A stretch of DNA of 64,000 nt from Paracoccus sp. MA (GCF_020990385.1 NZ_CP087598.1:974001-1038000), one strand, 5' to 3'. Positions 8,338 through 19,116 are shown, numbered from the stretch's first letter. Notes: generated from the sequence alone by a model not told the origin. Numbers and translations are program-made.

Positions 8338-9324
8338 ATGTCAGGATCTGAAATGAACCGCCGGGAATTCATGGCATCGGGTCTGGTTTGCGCAGCAGGG
8401 CTGGCCATCGGTGCGCCTGCCCTGGCCGCGTCCTATCCCAGCAAGCCCATTCGCCTGGTCGTGGCCTTTGCTCCCGGAGGCGCGACGGACACCGTAGCCC
8501 GCTTGGTCTCTCCCTATCTGAGCGAGGCTCTGGGAACGCCGGTGATCGTCGAAAACAAGCCCGGCGCCAACGGGGCCATCGCGAATTCTGCCGTCAAGAA
8601 TGCTGCCCCGGACGGCCATACGCTGTTGTTGTCGAACAGTTCCTTCATCGTCGCCACCCCCCATGGTGCGACGGATGCCGATGTCAACCCAGTCACGGAT
8701 CTGAAGCATATCGTCATGTTTGCGACGGGGCGGCTGATCCTTCTGACCAGTCCCGCGCTCAAGGATATGAGCCTTGAGGACATCGTCGCGCAGTCGAAGG
8801 CGGATCCTCGGGCCTTTGCCAATGCCGCGCCCGGCATCGGTTCGATCAATGAGCTTGCCTTCGAAATGTTCCAGCGCGCGGTCGGTTCGCAGATCATCAC
8901 CGCCCAATATGCGGGGACGGGTCCGATCATGACGGACCTGCTGGCCGACCGGGTGAACATGACGGTCGCCGCGGAGGCCTCGGCTGAACCCTATCTGAAG
9001 GAGGACAGCCTGGGCGCTCTTTGCACATTCGGGGCCGAACGGTCGGCCTTTCTGCCGGATGTGCCGAGTTCCAGGGAGTTGGGCATCGAAGGGCTGGACG
9101 ATCTGATGTTTTGGAACGGGTTGCATGCCCCCGTCGGGATTCCGGCGGAAATTGTCGTCCAGCTCGAAGAGGCCTTCGCCAGGATTCTCGAAAACGAGAA
9201 TCTTCAGCAGCGGCTTGCCGACATGCGCCTGAAAACCGTGCTTCTGCAGGGCGAGGATTTCGAGAGGCGGGTCCAGCAGGACTGGGACATGTTCGGTAAA
9301 ATCTACCGACAAACCCACGGTTAG
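8338..9324 (+). CDS. Second TctC/Bug-type solute-binding protein, with a Tat-like signal
   Basis: A 328-residue Bug-family protein. The ATG at 8338 follows the very strong site AGGAGGAACAAGA. Its leader MNRREFMASGLVCAAG has a twin-arginine pattern (RREFM), unlike the Sec leader of the preceding paralogue. The mature part begins YPSKPIRLVVAFAPGGATD and contains VIVENKPGANG and APDGHTLLLSNSS. It is clearly paralogous to the first binding protein but diverged. It is separated from it by 187 bp without recognisable features. Two binding proteins with one TctAB pair suggest two ligands for the same permease, or service to a TctAB elsewhere; this is inference. Confidence 0.9.
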   Translation: MSGSEMNRREFMASGLVCAAGLAIGAPALAASYPSKPIRLVVAFAPGGATDTVARLVSPYLSEALGTPVIVENKPGANGAIANSAVKNAAPDGHTLLLSNSSFIVATPHGATDADVNPVTDLKHIVMFATGRLILLTSPALKDMSLEDIVAQSKADPRAFANAAPGIGSINELAFEMFQRAVGSQIITAQYAGTGPIMTDLLADRVNMTVAAEASAEPYLKEDSLGALCTFGAERSAFLPDVPSSRELGIEGLDDLMFWNGLHAPVGIPAEIVVQLEEAFARILENENLQQRLADMRLKTVLLQGEDFERRVQQDWDMFGKIYRQTHG

Positions 9325-9403
9325 ACCGGCCCGCTTCGGTCCTGCGGCTCGTCTGGCCAGCCGCCGGGCGGAGTTTCGTTCTCCGGCCGGTTCGCGACGG
9401 GAA

Positions 9404-9423
9404 GGGGCGCCCTTGGGCGCCCC
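9404..9423. terminator. Hairpin between convergent tctC-type and pyc genes
   Basis: A perfect 9-bp stem, GGGGCGCCC-TT-GGGCGCCCC, ends 5 bp before the pyc stop codon on the other strand. It lies between convergent genes and could end transcription from both sides, but no T-run follows on either strand. Confidence 0.5.
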
Positions 9424-9428
9424 TGTCG

Positions 9429-12400
9429 TCACTCCATCTCGACCATGAGATCCTTGGCGTCGATCTGCTCTCCCGGCCTGACGTGGAGGGCTTTCACCAC
9501 GCCTGGCTTGTCGGCATGGATGCCGGTTTCCATCTTCATCGCCTCGATGGTCAGCAGCAGGTCGCCGGGGTTGACCTTCTGCCCCTGCGTCACCGCGACC
9601 GAGGCGACGACGCCGGGCATGGGGGCGCCGAGATGGCCCTCGTTCGCGGGGTCGGCCTTGGGACGGGCGGCGGTCTGCGATTTCACCAGCCGGTTCGGCA
9701 CCCGGATCACCCGCGGCTGGCCGTTCAGCTCGAAGAAGACCTTGACCTCGCCCTTCTCGTCGGTCTCGCCCACGGTCTGCAGCCGGATCTCCAAGGTCTT
9801 GCCGGGGTCGATCTCGGCCTCGATCTCCTCGCCCGGCTCCATGCCGTAGAAGAAGGTCCGCGTCGGCAGCGTCCGCACCGGGCCGTATTGCCGGTGCCGG
9901 CCCATGTAGTCGAGGAAGACCTTGGGATACATCAGATAGCCGTTCAGGTCCTCGTCATCGACCGCCTTGCCTTCCAGCTGGCGGATCAGGTCGGCGCGGG
10001 TGGCCTCGATATCCACCGGCGGCATGGCCGCGCCGGGGCGGGCGGTCAGCGGCGCCTCGCCCTTCAGGACCTTCTTCTGCAAGGCCGCGGGCCAGCCCCC
10101 GGGCGGCTGGCCCAGGTTGCCCTTCATCATGTCGACGACCGAATCGGGGAAGGAGACCTCGACATTCGGATCCTCGACCTGCGCCCGGGTCAGGCCCTGG
10201 GCCACCATCATCAGCGCCATGTCGCCCACCACCTTGGAACTGGGCGTGACCTTGACGATGTCGCCGAACATCCGGTTCACCTCGGCATAGGCCTGGGCGA
10301 CCTCGTGCCAGCGGTCCTCAAGGCCGAGCGAGCGCGCCTGGGCCTTGAGATTGGTGAACTGGCCGCCGGGCATCTCGTGCAGCCAGACCTCCGAGGCCGG
10401 GGCCTGCAACCCGCTCTCGAAGGCGGCATAGTGCTCGCGCACCGCCTCCCAGTAGTTCGAGATCCGGCGGATCGCCTCGATATCCAGCCCGGTGTCGCGA
10501 TCGGTGTGGCGCAGCGCCTCGACCACCGAGCCCAGGCAGGGCTGCGAGGTATTGCCGGAAAAGGCGTCCATGGCGCAGTCCACCGCATCCACCCCGGCCT
10601 CGGCCGCGGCCAGGATCGAGGCGCCGGCAATGCCGCCGGTGTCATGGGTGTGGAAATGCACCGGCAGGCCGATCTCCTCCTTCAGCGCGCGGACCAGAAT
10701 CGAGGCCGAGGCGGGCTTCAGCAGCCCCGCCATGTCCTTCAGCCCCAGCACATGCGCGCCGGCGTCGCGCAGCTCGCGCGCCATCTTCAGGTAATAGTGC
10801 AGGTCGTATTTCGCGCGCGCCGGATCGAGCAGGTCGCCGGTATAGCAGATCGTGCCCTCGCAGATCTTGCCGCTTTCGATCACCGCATCCATGGCGACGC
10901 GCATGTTCTCGACCCAGTTCAGGCTGTCGAAGACCCGGAACACGTCCACCCCGGTCTTCGCCGCCTGGCGGACGAATTCCTGCACCACGTTGTCGGGATA
11001 GTTGGTGTAGCCGACGCCGTTGGAAGCCCGCAGCAGCATCTGCGTCATCAGGTTGGGCATGCGGGCGCGGATGTCGCGCAGCCGCTGCCAGGGGCATTCC
11101 TGCAGGAAGCGATAGGCGACGTCGAAGGTCGCGCCGCCCCAGCATTCGACCGAGAAGAGGCCGGGCAGGTTCGCGGCATAGGCCGGCGCCACCCGGATCA
11201 TGTCGATGGACCGCATCCGCGTCGCGAGCAAGCTCTGGTGGCCGTCGCGCATCGAGGTGTCGGTGATCAGCAGCCGCTTCTGGTCCAGCATCCAGTCGGC
11301 GACGGCTTTCGCCCCGTGTTCCTCCAGAAGCTGCCTTGTCCCCGGCGCCGGCTCGGCCTTGGCGGGCGGCGGCACCGGGATGCGCGCCTCGGCCGGCGGC
11401 AGCGGCCGGCCGGCGGTCTCGGGATGGCCGTTCACGGTGATGTCGGCGATATAGACCAGGAGCTTCGTCGCCCGGTCGCGGCGCTTGCGGAACGCGAACA
11501 GGTCCGGCGTGGTGTCGATGAACTTGGTCGTATAGCTGTCGTCGAGGAAGGTCGGGTGCTTCAAGAGGTTGATGACGAATTCGATATTCGTCGCCACGCC
11601 GCGCACCCGGAACTCGCGCAGCGCCCGGTCCATCCGCGCGATGGCCTTCTCGGGCGTCTGGGCATGGGCCGTGACTTTGACCAGCAGAGAATCGTAATAG
11701 CGGGTGATGACGCCGCCGGAATAGGCGGTGCCGCCGTCCAGCCGGATGCCGTTGCCGGTGGCCGAGCGATAGGCGGTGATGCGGCCGTAATCCGGGATGA
11801 AGTTGTTCAGCGGATCCTCGGTCGTGACCCGGCATTGCAGGGCGTGGCCGTTCAGATGCACGTCGGACTGCGCGGCGACGCCGGTGGCCTCGGCCAGCGT
11901 CGCGCCCTCGGCGATCAGGATCTGGCTTTGCACGATGTCGATACCGGTGACCTCCTCGGTCACGGTATGCTCGACCTGGACGCGCGGGTTCACCTCGATG
12001 AAGTAGAACTGCTGGCTGTCCATATCCATCAGGAACTCGACGGTGCCGGCGTTGCGGTAGCCGACGGCGCGGCCGATCCTCAGCGCCAGCTCGCAGACCT
12101 CGGCGCGCTGTTCGGGGGTCAGGTAGGGCGCCGGGGCGCGTTCCACGACCTTCTGGTTGCGGCGCTGCACGGTGCAGTCGCGTTCATAAAGATGGTAGAG
12201 CCCGCCATGACCGTCGCCCAGCAGCTGCACCTCGACATGGCGGGCGCGCAGGATCATCTTTTCCAGGTAGCCCTCGCCGTTGCCGAAGGCGGCCTCGGCC
12301 TCGCGCCGGCCCTCGCGCACCTTCTCGGGCAGCTCCTCGGGGCCCATGATCGGCCGCATGCCGCGCCCGCCGCCGCCCCAGCTGGCCTTGAGCATCAGCG

Positions 12401-12863
12401 GATAGCCGATCTCGGCGGCCTCGGCCTTGATCGCCTCCATGTCCTCGCCCAGCACCTCGGTGGCCGGGATCACCGGCACGCCGGCCTGGATCGCCACGCG
12501 CCGCGCCGAGGCCTTGTCGCCGAGCGCCCGCATGGTGTCGGCGCTCGGCCCGATGAAGGCGATCCCCGCCGCGGTGCAGGCATCGACGAAATCGGGGTTC
12601 TCGCTGAGCAGCCCATAGCCCGGATGGATGGCATCGGCGCCGGATTCCTTCGCGACGCGGATGATCTCGGGGATGGACAGATAGGCCGCCACCGGCCCCA
12701 GGCCGCCGCCGATGCGGTAAGCCTCGTCCGCCTTGAAGCGGTGCAGGCTCAGCTTGTCTTCCTCGGCATAGACCGCAACCGTCTTCTTCCCAAGCTCGTT
12801 CGCAGCCCGCATCACGCGGATCGCAATCTCGCCACGGTTCGCAATAAGAATCTTTCGGAACAT
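9429..12863 (-). CDS. pyc: Pyruvate carboxylase
   Basis: About 1144 residues, the full length of single-chain pyruvate carboxylase, which makes oxaloacetate from pyruvate, bicarbonate and ATP to refill the TCA cycle. Domain order: biotin carboxylase (about 1-455, starting MFRKILIANRGEIAIRV, with the ATP-grasp segment KASWGGGGRGM and EVNPRVQVEHTVTEEVTG), carboxyltransferase (about 530-800, with DTSMRDGHQSLLATRMR and FHTHDTGG), PYC_OADA domain, and a C-terminal biotin carrier with the biotinylated lysine in EAMKMETG. A start four codons upstream is possible, but MFRKILIAN preceded by GGGGGGAC is preferred. It follows tadA by 95 bp on the same strand and may have its own promoter there. Confidence 0.97.
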   Translation of the reverse strand: MFRKILIANRGEIAIRVMRAANELGKKTVAVYAEEDKLSLHRFKADEAYRIGGGLGPVAAYLSIPEIIRVAKESGADAIHPGYGLLSENPDFVDACTAAGIAFIGPSADTMRALGDKASARRVAIQAGVPVIPATEVLGEDMEAIKAEAAEIGYPLMLKASWGGGGRGMRPIMGPEELPEKVREGRREAEAAFGNGEGYLEKMILRARHVEVQLLGDGHGGLYHLYERDCTVQRRNQKVVERAPAPYLTPEQRAEVCELALRIGRAVGYRNAGTVEFLMDMDSQQFYFIEVNPRVQVEHTVTEEVTGIDIVQSQILIAEGATLAEATGVAAQSDVHLNGHALQCRVTTEDPLNNFIPDYGRITAYRSATGNGIRLDGGTAYSGGVITRYYDSLLVKVTAHAQTPEKAIARMDRALREFRVRGVATNIEFVINLLKHPTFLDDSYTTKFIDTTPDLFAFRKRRDRATKLLVYIADITVNGHPETAGRPLPPAEARIPVPPPAKAEPAPGTRQLLEEHGAKAVADWMLDQKRLLITDTSMRDGHQSLLATRMRSIDMIRVAPAYAANLPGLFSVECWGGATFDVAYRFLQECPWQRLRDIRARMPNLMTQMLLRASNGVGYTNYPDNVVQEFVRQAAKTGVDVFRVFDSLNWVENMRVAMDAVIESGKICEGTICYTGDLLDPARAKYDLHYYLKMARELRDAGAHVLGLKDMAGLLKPASASILVRALKEEIGLPVHFHTHDTGGIAGASILAAAEAGVDAVDCAMDAFSGNTSQPCLGSVVEALRHTDRDTGLDIEAIRRISNYWEAVREHYAAFESGLQAPASEVWLHEMPGGQFTNLKAQARSLGLEDRWHEVAQAYAEVNRMFGDIVKVTPSSKVVGDMALMMVAQGLTRAQVEDPNVEVSFPDSVVDMMKGNLGQPPGGWPAALQKKVLKGEAPLTARPGAAMPPVDIEATRADLIRQLEGKAVDDEDLNGYLMYPKVFLDYMGRHRQYGPVRTLPTRTFFYGMEPGEEIEAEIDPGKTLEIRLQTVGETDEKGEVKVFFELNGQPRVIRVPNRLVKSQTAARPKADPANEGHLGAPMPGVVASVAVTQGQKVNPGDLLLTIEAMKMETGIHADKPGVVKALHVRPGEQIDAKDLMVEME

Positions 12864-12958
12864 CAGTCCCCCCATGTTCGCCCGGCGGGCATCCTATCCA
12901 TGCTGCGGTGCAGCGCAAGCACCCTTCGCGACGTTTTCATGACGCGGGTTTTCTCATT

Positions 12959-13408
12959 TCACCGGCGTTCGCGAAAGAATTCTTGCAGCAGCCGGCGCGA
13001 TTCTTCTGCCGAAATGCCGTCCACGATCTCTGGCCGGTGGTGGCATTGCGGATGGTCGAAGACCCGCGCGCCATGGCGCACGCCGCCCATGCGCGGGTCA
13101 TCGGCACCGTAATAGAGCACCGCGATCCGCGCCGCGGAAATGGCGGCGGCGCACATCGGGCAGGGTTCCAGCGTCACCCAGAGCCGCGCCCCCGGCAGCC
13201 GTTCCGACCCGAGGGCGGCGCAGGCGGCGCGGATCGCCAGGATCTCGGCATGGGCGGTGGGGTCGCGCATCTCGCGGGTGCGGTTGCCGGCGCGGGCCAG
13301 CACGGTCCCGTCCGCGCCCACCAGCACCGCGCCGACCGGCACCTCGCCGCGCCGGGCGGCGGCGCGGGCTTCGTCCAAGGCCGCGGGCATGCAAGAGGCG
13401 AATGTCAT
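12959..13408 (-). CDS. tadA: tRNA-specific adenosine deaminase TadA
   Basis: A 149-residue cytidine/deoxycytidylate deaminase-fold enzyme that converts A34 to inosine in tRNA-Arg(ACG). The zinc site is complete: H53-A-E55 (TAHAEILAIR) and PCPMC (C83, C86), with E55 as the proton shuttle. The length is typical. The start at 13408 has a good ribosome site (AGAAGGGG); an upstream in-frame extension runs through the palindromic repeat and is not believed. The gene is essential in most bacteria. The divergent neighbour rluB makes this a small RNA-modification pair. Confidence 0.94.
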   Translation of the reverse strand: MTFASCMPAALDEARAAARRGEVPVGAVLVGADGTVLARAGNRTREMRDPTAHAEILAIRAACAALGSERLPGARLWVTLEPCPMCAAAISAARIAVLYYGADDPRMGGVRHGARVFDHPQCHHRPEIVDGISAEESRRLLQEFFRERR

Positions 13409-13446
13409 GCCCCCTTCTGGCCCGCCGTGCCGCGTCCCGCAAGAAT

Positions 13447-13520
13447 GGATATTTATGCAAGAAAGAAGCCGGGGCTGCCGTCCCCCCTCCGGCCCCGGCT
13501 TCTTTCTTGCATAAATATCC
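13447..13520. repeat. Perfect 29-bp inverted repeat (ATATTTATGCAAG family)
   Basis: Two 29-bp arms (13447-13475 and 13492-13520) are exact reverse complements around a 16-nt spacer. The outer part reads GGATATTTATGCAAGAAAG and the inner part is GC-rich (CCGGGGC). It lies in the divergent tadA/rluB intergenic region, so it is not a normal terminator. A single arm recurs at 48306-48328. It looks like a dispersed REP or MITE-type element. Confidence 0.85.
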
Positions 13521-13637
13521 TGGGGGGTGAGGAGCGCAGCGACGAGGGGGGGCAAAGCCCCACTCCGCACTTTCCTTTCCGCGGCCGTGCCCGTAGATTG
13601 CCGACTTTGCCACCGCAGCGATGCGCAGGAGACCGCC

Positions 13638-14999
<1,362 letters not shown>

Positions 15000-15141
15000 T
15001 CGCGCCGTTTCGGGGCAGAGGGCGCAATGCGCGGCCTTGGGGCGATGCGATGCGCGGCGCGCTCTGCCGCCTTCCGGCGATCATCCGGTGCGGCTGCCTC
15101 GCGCCGGCCTCATGCGGACCGGCCGGGCCGCGCCTCGCTCT

Positions 15142-15318
15142 TCACTTGGTCAGGATAAGCTTGCCGGCGCGGGTGATGCGCAGGTTGTAGACCTGATCGC
15201 CCAGGACGATCAGCGCCTGGTTGCCGCCAGCGGTCAGCATTTCGGCATCGTATTCGGGAAGGCGCTGCAGGGCGGTCACGCCGGGACGCGTGAATTCGGC
15301 GGGGCGGGTCGCGGTCAT
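15142..15318 (-). CDS. hemP: Hemin uptake protein HemP
   Basis: A 58-residue protein ending LRITRAGKLILTK, the diagnostic C-terminus of the HemP/HmuP family, with GNQALIVLGDQVYN before it. HemP-type proteins are iron-regulated and support expression of haem uptake receptors. The ATG at 15316-15318 has the ribosome site GAGGAAC; an earlier in-frame ATG (15360) lacks one. No haem receptor gene is next to it in the window. The gene lies alone between rluB and znuA, with an AT-rich operator-like region upstream. Confidence 0.88.
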   Translation of the reverse strand: MTATRPAEFTRPGVTALQRLPEYDAEMLTAGGNQALIVLGDQVYNLRITRAGKLILTK

Positions 15319-15354
15319 GTCCAGTTCCTCGTTTCTGTCGCGGTGATTGTAGCC

Positions 15355-15378
15355 TGACAAATTTCCTAAGGGATGTCA
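15355..15378. promoter_or_regulatory. Candidate metal-responsive operator upstream of hemP
   Basis: An inverted repeat TGACA-N14-TGTCA with a near-palindromic centre (TTCCTAAGGGA) starts 37 bp before the hemP start codon. It is AT-rich and well placed for an iron regulator such as Fur/Mur, Irr or RirA, but it was not matched to a defined consensus. Confidence 0.45.
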
Positions 15379-15428
15379 AAGGAAAATAGTCGGGAATTTT
15401 GCGCGCGGATAACCGCCGGTTATGAAAG

Positions 15429-15455
15429 AGAAAAGGCGGGCCTTGCGCCCGCCTT
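15429..15455 (-). terminator. Rho-independent terminator of znuA
   Basis: Read leftwards after the znuA stop: stem AAGGCGGGC, loop GCAAG, stem GCCCGCCTT, then TTCTC. The strong 9-bp stem ends in a short T-rich run. Confidence 0.8.
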
Positions 15456-15486
15456 GCCGGTTTTCTCGTGTCGTTTCACCGGCCCT

Positions 15487-16533
<1,047 letters not shown>

Positions 16534-16569
16534 GGCGGTCTCGCTTGCAGAAACGCCCAGGTTATTTAT

Positions 16570-16610
16570 GTTATATCGTAACCCGTCAAGCAGAAATGTA
16601 ACGATATAAC
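16570..16610. promoter_or_regulatory. Two Zur boxes in the znuA/zur divergent promoter
   Basis: GTTATATCGTAAC (16570-16582) and GTAACGATATAAC (16598-16610) are mirror-image AT-rich sites; the first is itself the palindrome GTTA-N5-TAAC. They match the GTTAT..TAAC type of alphaproteobacterial Zur box. One faces znuA and one overlaps the zur promoter, which would repress both transcripts when zinc is sufficient. Confidence 0.85.
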
Positions 16611-16613
16611 ATC

Positions 16614-17108
16614 ATGTCCGACCCCGAAGCCGCGCCCGACCCGTTCCACGAGCACGACCATGCCCATTGCGCCGCCGCCGTGTTGCGCCGCGCCGAGGAC
16701 CAGGCCAAGGCCGAGGGCGTGCGCCTGACCCCGGTGCGCCGCCGCGCGCTGGAGATCCTGCTGGAATCGCATCGCGCCATGGGCGCCTACGAGGTGCTGG
16801 AGCGGCTGTCGGCCGAAGGGTTCGGCAAGCAGCCCCCGGTCGCCTATCGCGCGCTGGATTTCCTGGTCGAGCAGGGGCTTGCGCATCGCGTGCAGCGGCT
16901 GAACGCCTATGCCGCCTGCCTGTCGGCCGAGCGCGACCATTCCCCCGCCTTCCTGATCTGCCGCGGCTGCGAGCAGGTGGCCGAGGCCGACGCGCCCGAG
17001 CTGCGCGCGGCGCTGGACCGGCTTGCCGCCGCCTCGGGCTTCCGCATCGAGCGCAGCACCGTCGAGCTGCTGGGCCTTTGCGCCCGCTGCACCGAGGCCG
17101 GCCTGTGA
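16614..17108 (+). CDS. zur: Zinc uptake regulator Zur (Fur family)
   Basis: A 164-residue Fur-family repressor that uses zinc as corepressor. The N-terminal winged helix is RLTPVRRRALEILL...GAYEVLERL...PVAYRALDFLVEQGLAHRV. The structural zinc Cys pairs are in CRGCEQV and CARCTEAGL. An extra His-rich N-terminus (FHEHDHAHC) may add metal affinity. The ATG at 16614 follows the second Zur box by 3 bp, so Zur would block its own transcription. Its stop overlaps the znuC start, so regulator and transporter are translated together. Confidence 0.93.
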   Translation: MSDPEAAPDPFHEHDHAHCAAAVLRRAEDQAKAEGVRLTPVRRRALEILLESHRAMGAYEVLERLSAEGFGKQPPVAYRALDFLVEQGLAHRVQRLNAYAACLSAERDHSPAFLICRGCEQVAEADAPELRAALDRLAAASGFRIERSTVELLGLCARCTEAGL

Positions 17109-17866
17109 CGGCGCTGATCCGCGCGGCCGACCTGTCGGTCAGCCATGGCGGCGACCTGCCGGTGCTGAGCCATGTCGATTTCCAGATCCGCCCGGCCGAG
17201 ATCGTCACCGTGGTCGGTCCGAACGGCTCGGGCAAGTCGACGCTGGTGCGGGCGCTTCTGGGCCATGTCGCGCTGGCCTCGGGCCGGGTCGAGCGGGCAC
17301 CGGGGCTGCGCATCGGCTATGTCCCGCAGCGCGTGCATATCGAGCGCGCCATGCCGATGACCGTGCGCCGCTTCCTGTCCCTGCCGCGCCGGGTGGGCGA
17401 TGCCCAGGCCGCCGCGGCGCTGGAGCGGACCGGCGTGCCGGGGCTGGAGAGGCGGCAGATCACCCAGCTGTCGGGCGGGCAGTTCCAGCGCGTGCTTCTG
17501 GCCCGCGCCCTGCTCAGCGACCCGCAGCTGCTGGTGCTGGACGAGCCGACGCAGGGCCTGGACCAGCCCGGCATCGTCGCCTTCTACAAGCTGATCGAGG
17601 AGGTCCGGGCCGAGACCCGCGCCGCCGTGCTGATGGTCAGCCACGACCTTCTGGTGGTCATGCGCGCCTCGGACCGGGTGGTGTGCCTCAACGGCCATGT
17701 CTGCTGCGAGGGCACGCCGCAGGCGGTCAGCGCCGCCCCCGCCTATCGCGCCATGTTCGGCGCGGAATCGCAGGGCACGCTGGCGCTTTACCAGCATCAC
17801 CACGATCACGACCACGACCATGTCGCAGAGGGCCACCACGGCCCGGCCTGCGCCCATTCGCATTGA
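17105..17866 (+). CDS. znuC: Zinc ABC transporter ATP-binding protein ZnuC
   Basis: 253 residues, starting at a GTG that overlaps the zur stop by 4 bp (GTGA). All ABC motifs are present: Walker A GPNGSGKST (about 38), Q-loop YVPQR, signature LSGGQFQR, Walker B LLVLDEPT and the switch His in MVSHDL. It powers zinc import with ZnuB and ZnuA. The C-terminus ends in a His-rich tail (QHHHDHDHDH...HSH) that probably binds zinc, echoing the His-rich segments in ZnuA and Zur. Confidence 0.95.
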   Translation: MTALIRAADLSVSHGGDLPVLSHVDFQIRPAEIVTVVGPNGSGKSTLVRALLGHVALASGRVERAPGLRIGYVPQRVHIERAMPMTVRRFLSLPRRVGDAQAAAALERTGVPGLERRQITQLSGGQFQRVLLARALLSDPQLLVLDEPTQGLDQPGIVAFYKLIEEVRAETRAAVLMVSHDLLVVMRASDRVVCLNGHVCCEGTPQAVSAAPAYRAMFGAESQGTLALYQHHHDHDHDHVAEGHHGPACAHSH

Positions 17867-17872
17867 GGCCCC

Positions 17873-18655
17873 ATGCTTGACGATTTCCTGACCCGCGCCG
17901 TGCTGGCGGGGCTTGGCCTGGTTCTGGCGACCGGGGCGCTGGGGTCCTTCGTGGTCTGGCGCCGAATGGCCTATTTCGGCGATTCGACCGCGCATGCGGC
18001 GATCCTGGGCGTGGCGCTGAGCTTCGTCTTCTCGCTGCCGATCTATCTGGGCACGCTGGCGGTGGCCGTCGCCATGGCGCTGATCGTCGCGCAGCTGACC
18101 GGGCGCGGCCAGTCCATGGACACGGTGCTGGGGGTGCTGGCGCATAGCGCGCTGGCGCTGGGGCTGGTGGCGGTCAGCTTCGTGCCTTCGCTGCGCGTGG
18201 GGCTGGACGCCTTCCTGTTCGGCGACATCCTGGCGGTGACCCGCGCCGACCTGGCCTGGATCTGGGGCGGCGCCGGGCTGGTCCTCGGCCTGCTGGTCTG
18301 GCGCTGGCAGCGGCTGGTGACCGCCTCGGTCAACGAGGAGCTGGCCATGGCGGCGGGAATCGACCCGGCGCGCGAGCGGCTGATCCTGTCGCTGGCGCTG
18401 GCGCTGGTGGTGGCGATCGCGATTCGCATCGTGGGCGCGCTGCTGATCTCGGCCATGCTGATCGTGCCGGCCGCGGCGGCGCGCGGATTCTCGGCAACGC
18501 CCGAGCAGATGGCGGGTTCCGCCACCGCCATCGGCGCGGTGGCCGTGCTGGGCGGGCTTTGGGCCAGCCTGTGGCTGGACACGCCGGCCGGCCCCTCGAT
18601 CGTGGCGATTTCTGCGGCGATTTATGCTGTTACTTTAGTGCTTTGCAGGAAATGA
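17873..18655 (+). CDS. znuB: Zinc ABC transporter permease ZnuB
   Basis: A 260-residue inner-membrane permease of the ABC-3 family with about eight hydrophobic segments. Family markers include GSFVVWRRMAYFGDSTAHAAILG near the N-terminus and RIVGALLISAMLIVPAAAAR in the second half. It forms the zinc channel with ZnuC, whose gene ends 6 bp upstream. It ends the zur-znuC-znuB operon and is followed by a GC-rich palindrome. Confidence 0.95.
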   Translation: MLDDFLTRAVLAGLGLVLATGALGSFVVWRRMAYFGDSTAHAAILGVALSFVFSLPIYLGTLAVAVAMALIVAQLTGRGQSMDTVLGVLAHSALALGLVAVSFVPSLRVGLDAFLFGDILAVTRADLAWIWGGAGLVLGLLVWRWQRLVTASVNEELAMAAGIDPARERLILSLALALVVAIAIRIVGALLISAMLIVPAAAARGFSATPEQMAGSATAIGAVAVLGGLWASLWLDTPAGPSIVAISAAIYAVTLVLCRK

Positions 18656-18671
18656 CCTGCATTTCGCCGCT

Positions 18672-18695
18672 GGCGGAAACCCGCGGGTTTCCGCC
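18672..18695. terminator. Perfect palindrome after znuB
   Basis: GGCGGAAACCC-GC-GGGTTTCCGCC is a perfect 11-bp stem 16 bp after the znuB stop. It has no T-run, so it may be a Rho-dependent end or an RNA 3'-protecting hairpin rather than a classic terminator. Confidence 0.5.
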
Positions 18696-18869
18696 GGTCC
18701 GGCGGCAGCATCCCGCCTAGCGCCAGGGGTGTTGGCTAATATGCAACAGTTGCCTGTGACGCGCATGTTTTCCCGATCAAGACCGCTTTCCAAGTCCTTG
18801 GGATTATGCGACTGTCGCAGCGATGTTGCCGGAATCGGCAGCCGTCAAAGTACTGAACGGAGCATGATC

Positions 18870-19094
18870 ATGACCAAATTCGCTACCTTCGCCCTGGCCC
18901 TTGGCCTGTCGGCCTCGACCGCTCTCGCCGGTGGCTATGTTGCCCCGGTCGTCGAAGTCGAGCCGGTTGTCGTGGACGAAAAACCCGCTTCGACCAATGC
19001 CGGCCTCGTCGTTCCGGCCCTGCTGCTGCTGGGTGTCATCGCCGCCATCGCGTCGGATGATGACGATGATGATGACTCGACCCCGGCCGAATAA
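18870..19094 (+). CDS. Small secreted protein with hydrophobic segment and Asp-rich tail
   Basis: 74 residues from ATG 18870, which has GGAG at the right distance; ATG 18864 is too close to that site. A clear signal peptide ends at TALA-GGYV. The mature part has a Val/Glu-rich stretch, a hydrophobic segment GLVVPALLLLGVIAAIAS and a C-terminal run of seven Asp residues before STPAE. Similar tiny signal-peptide proteins with a VPALLLL segment occur in Rhodobacterales, but no function is known. It has its own strong terminator and lies next to, but divergent in order from, the yjb exopolysaccharide genes; a YjbE/GfcA-like role is possible but weakly supported. Confidence 0.75.
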   Translation: MTKFATFALALGLSASTALAGGYVAPVVEVEPVVVDEKPASTNAGLVVPALLLLGVIAAIASDDDDDDDSTPAE

Positions 19095-19116
19095 TTTCGG
19101 TTCGACAGTCGTCGAT

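Noticed and set aside
9483..13112. Very long open frame (about 1200 codons) antisense to pyc
   Set aside because: It is a GC-rich shadow of pyc, has no recognisable domain, no ribosome site, and the composition (Gly/Arg/His/Leu) typical of antisense frames.
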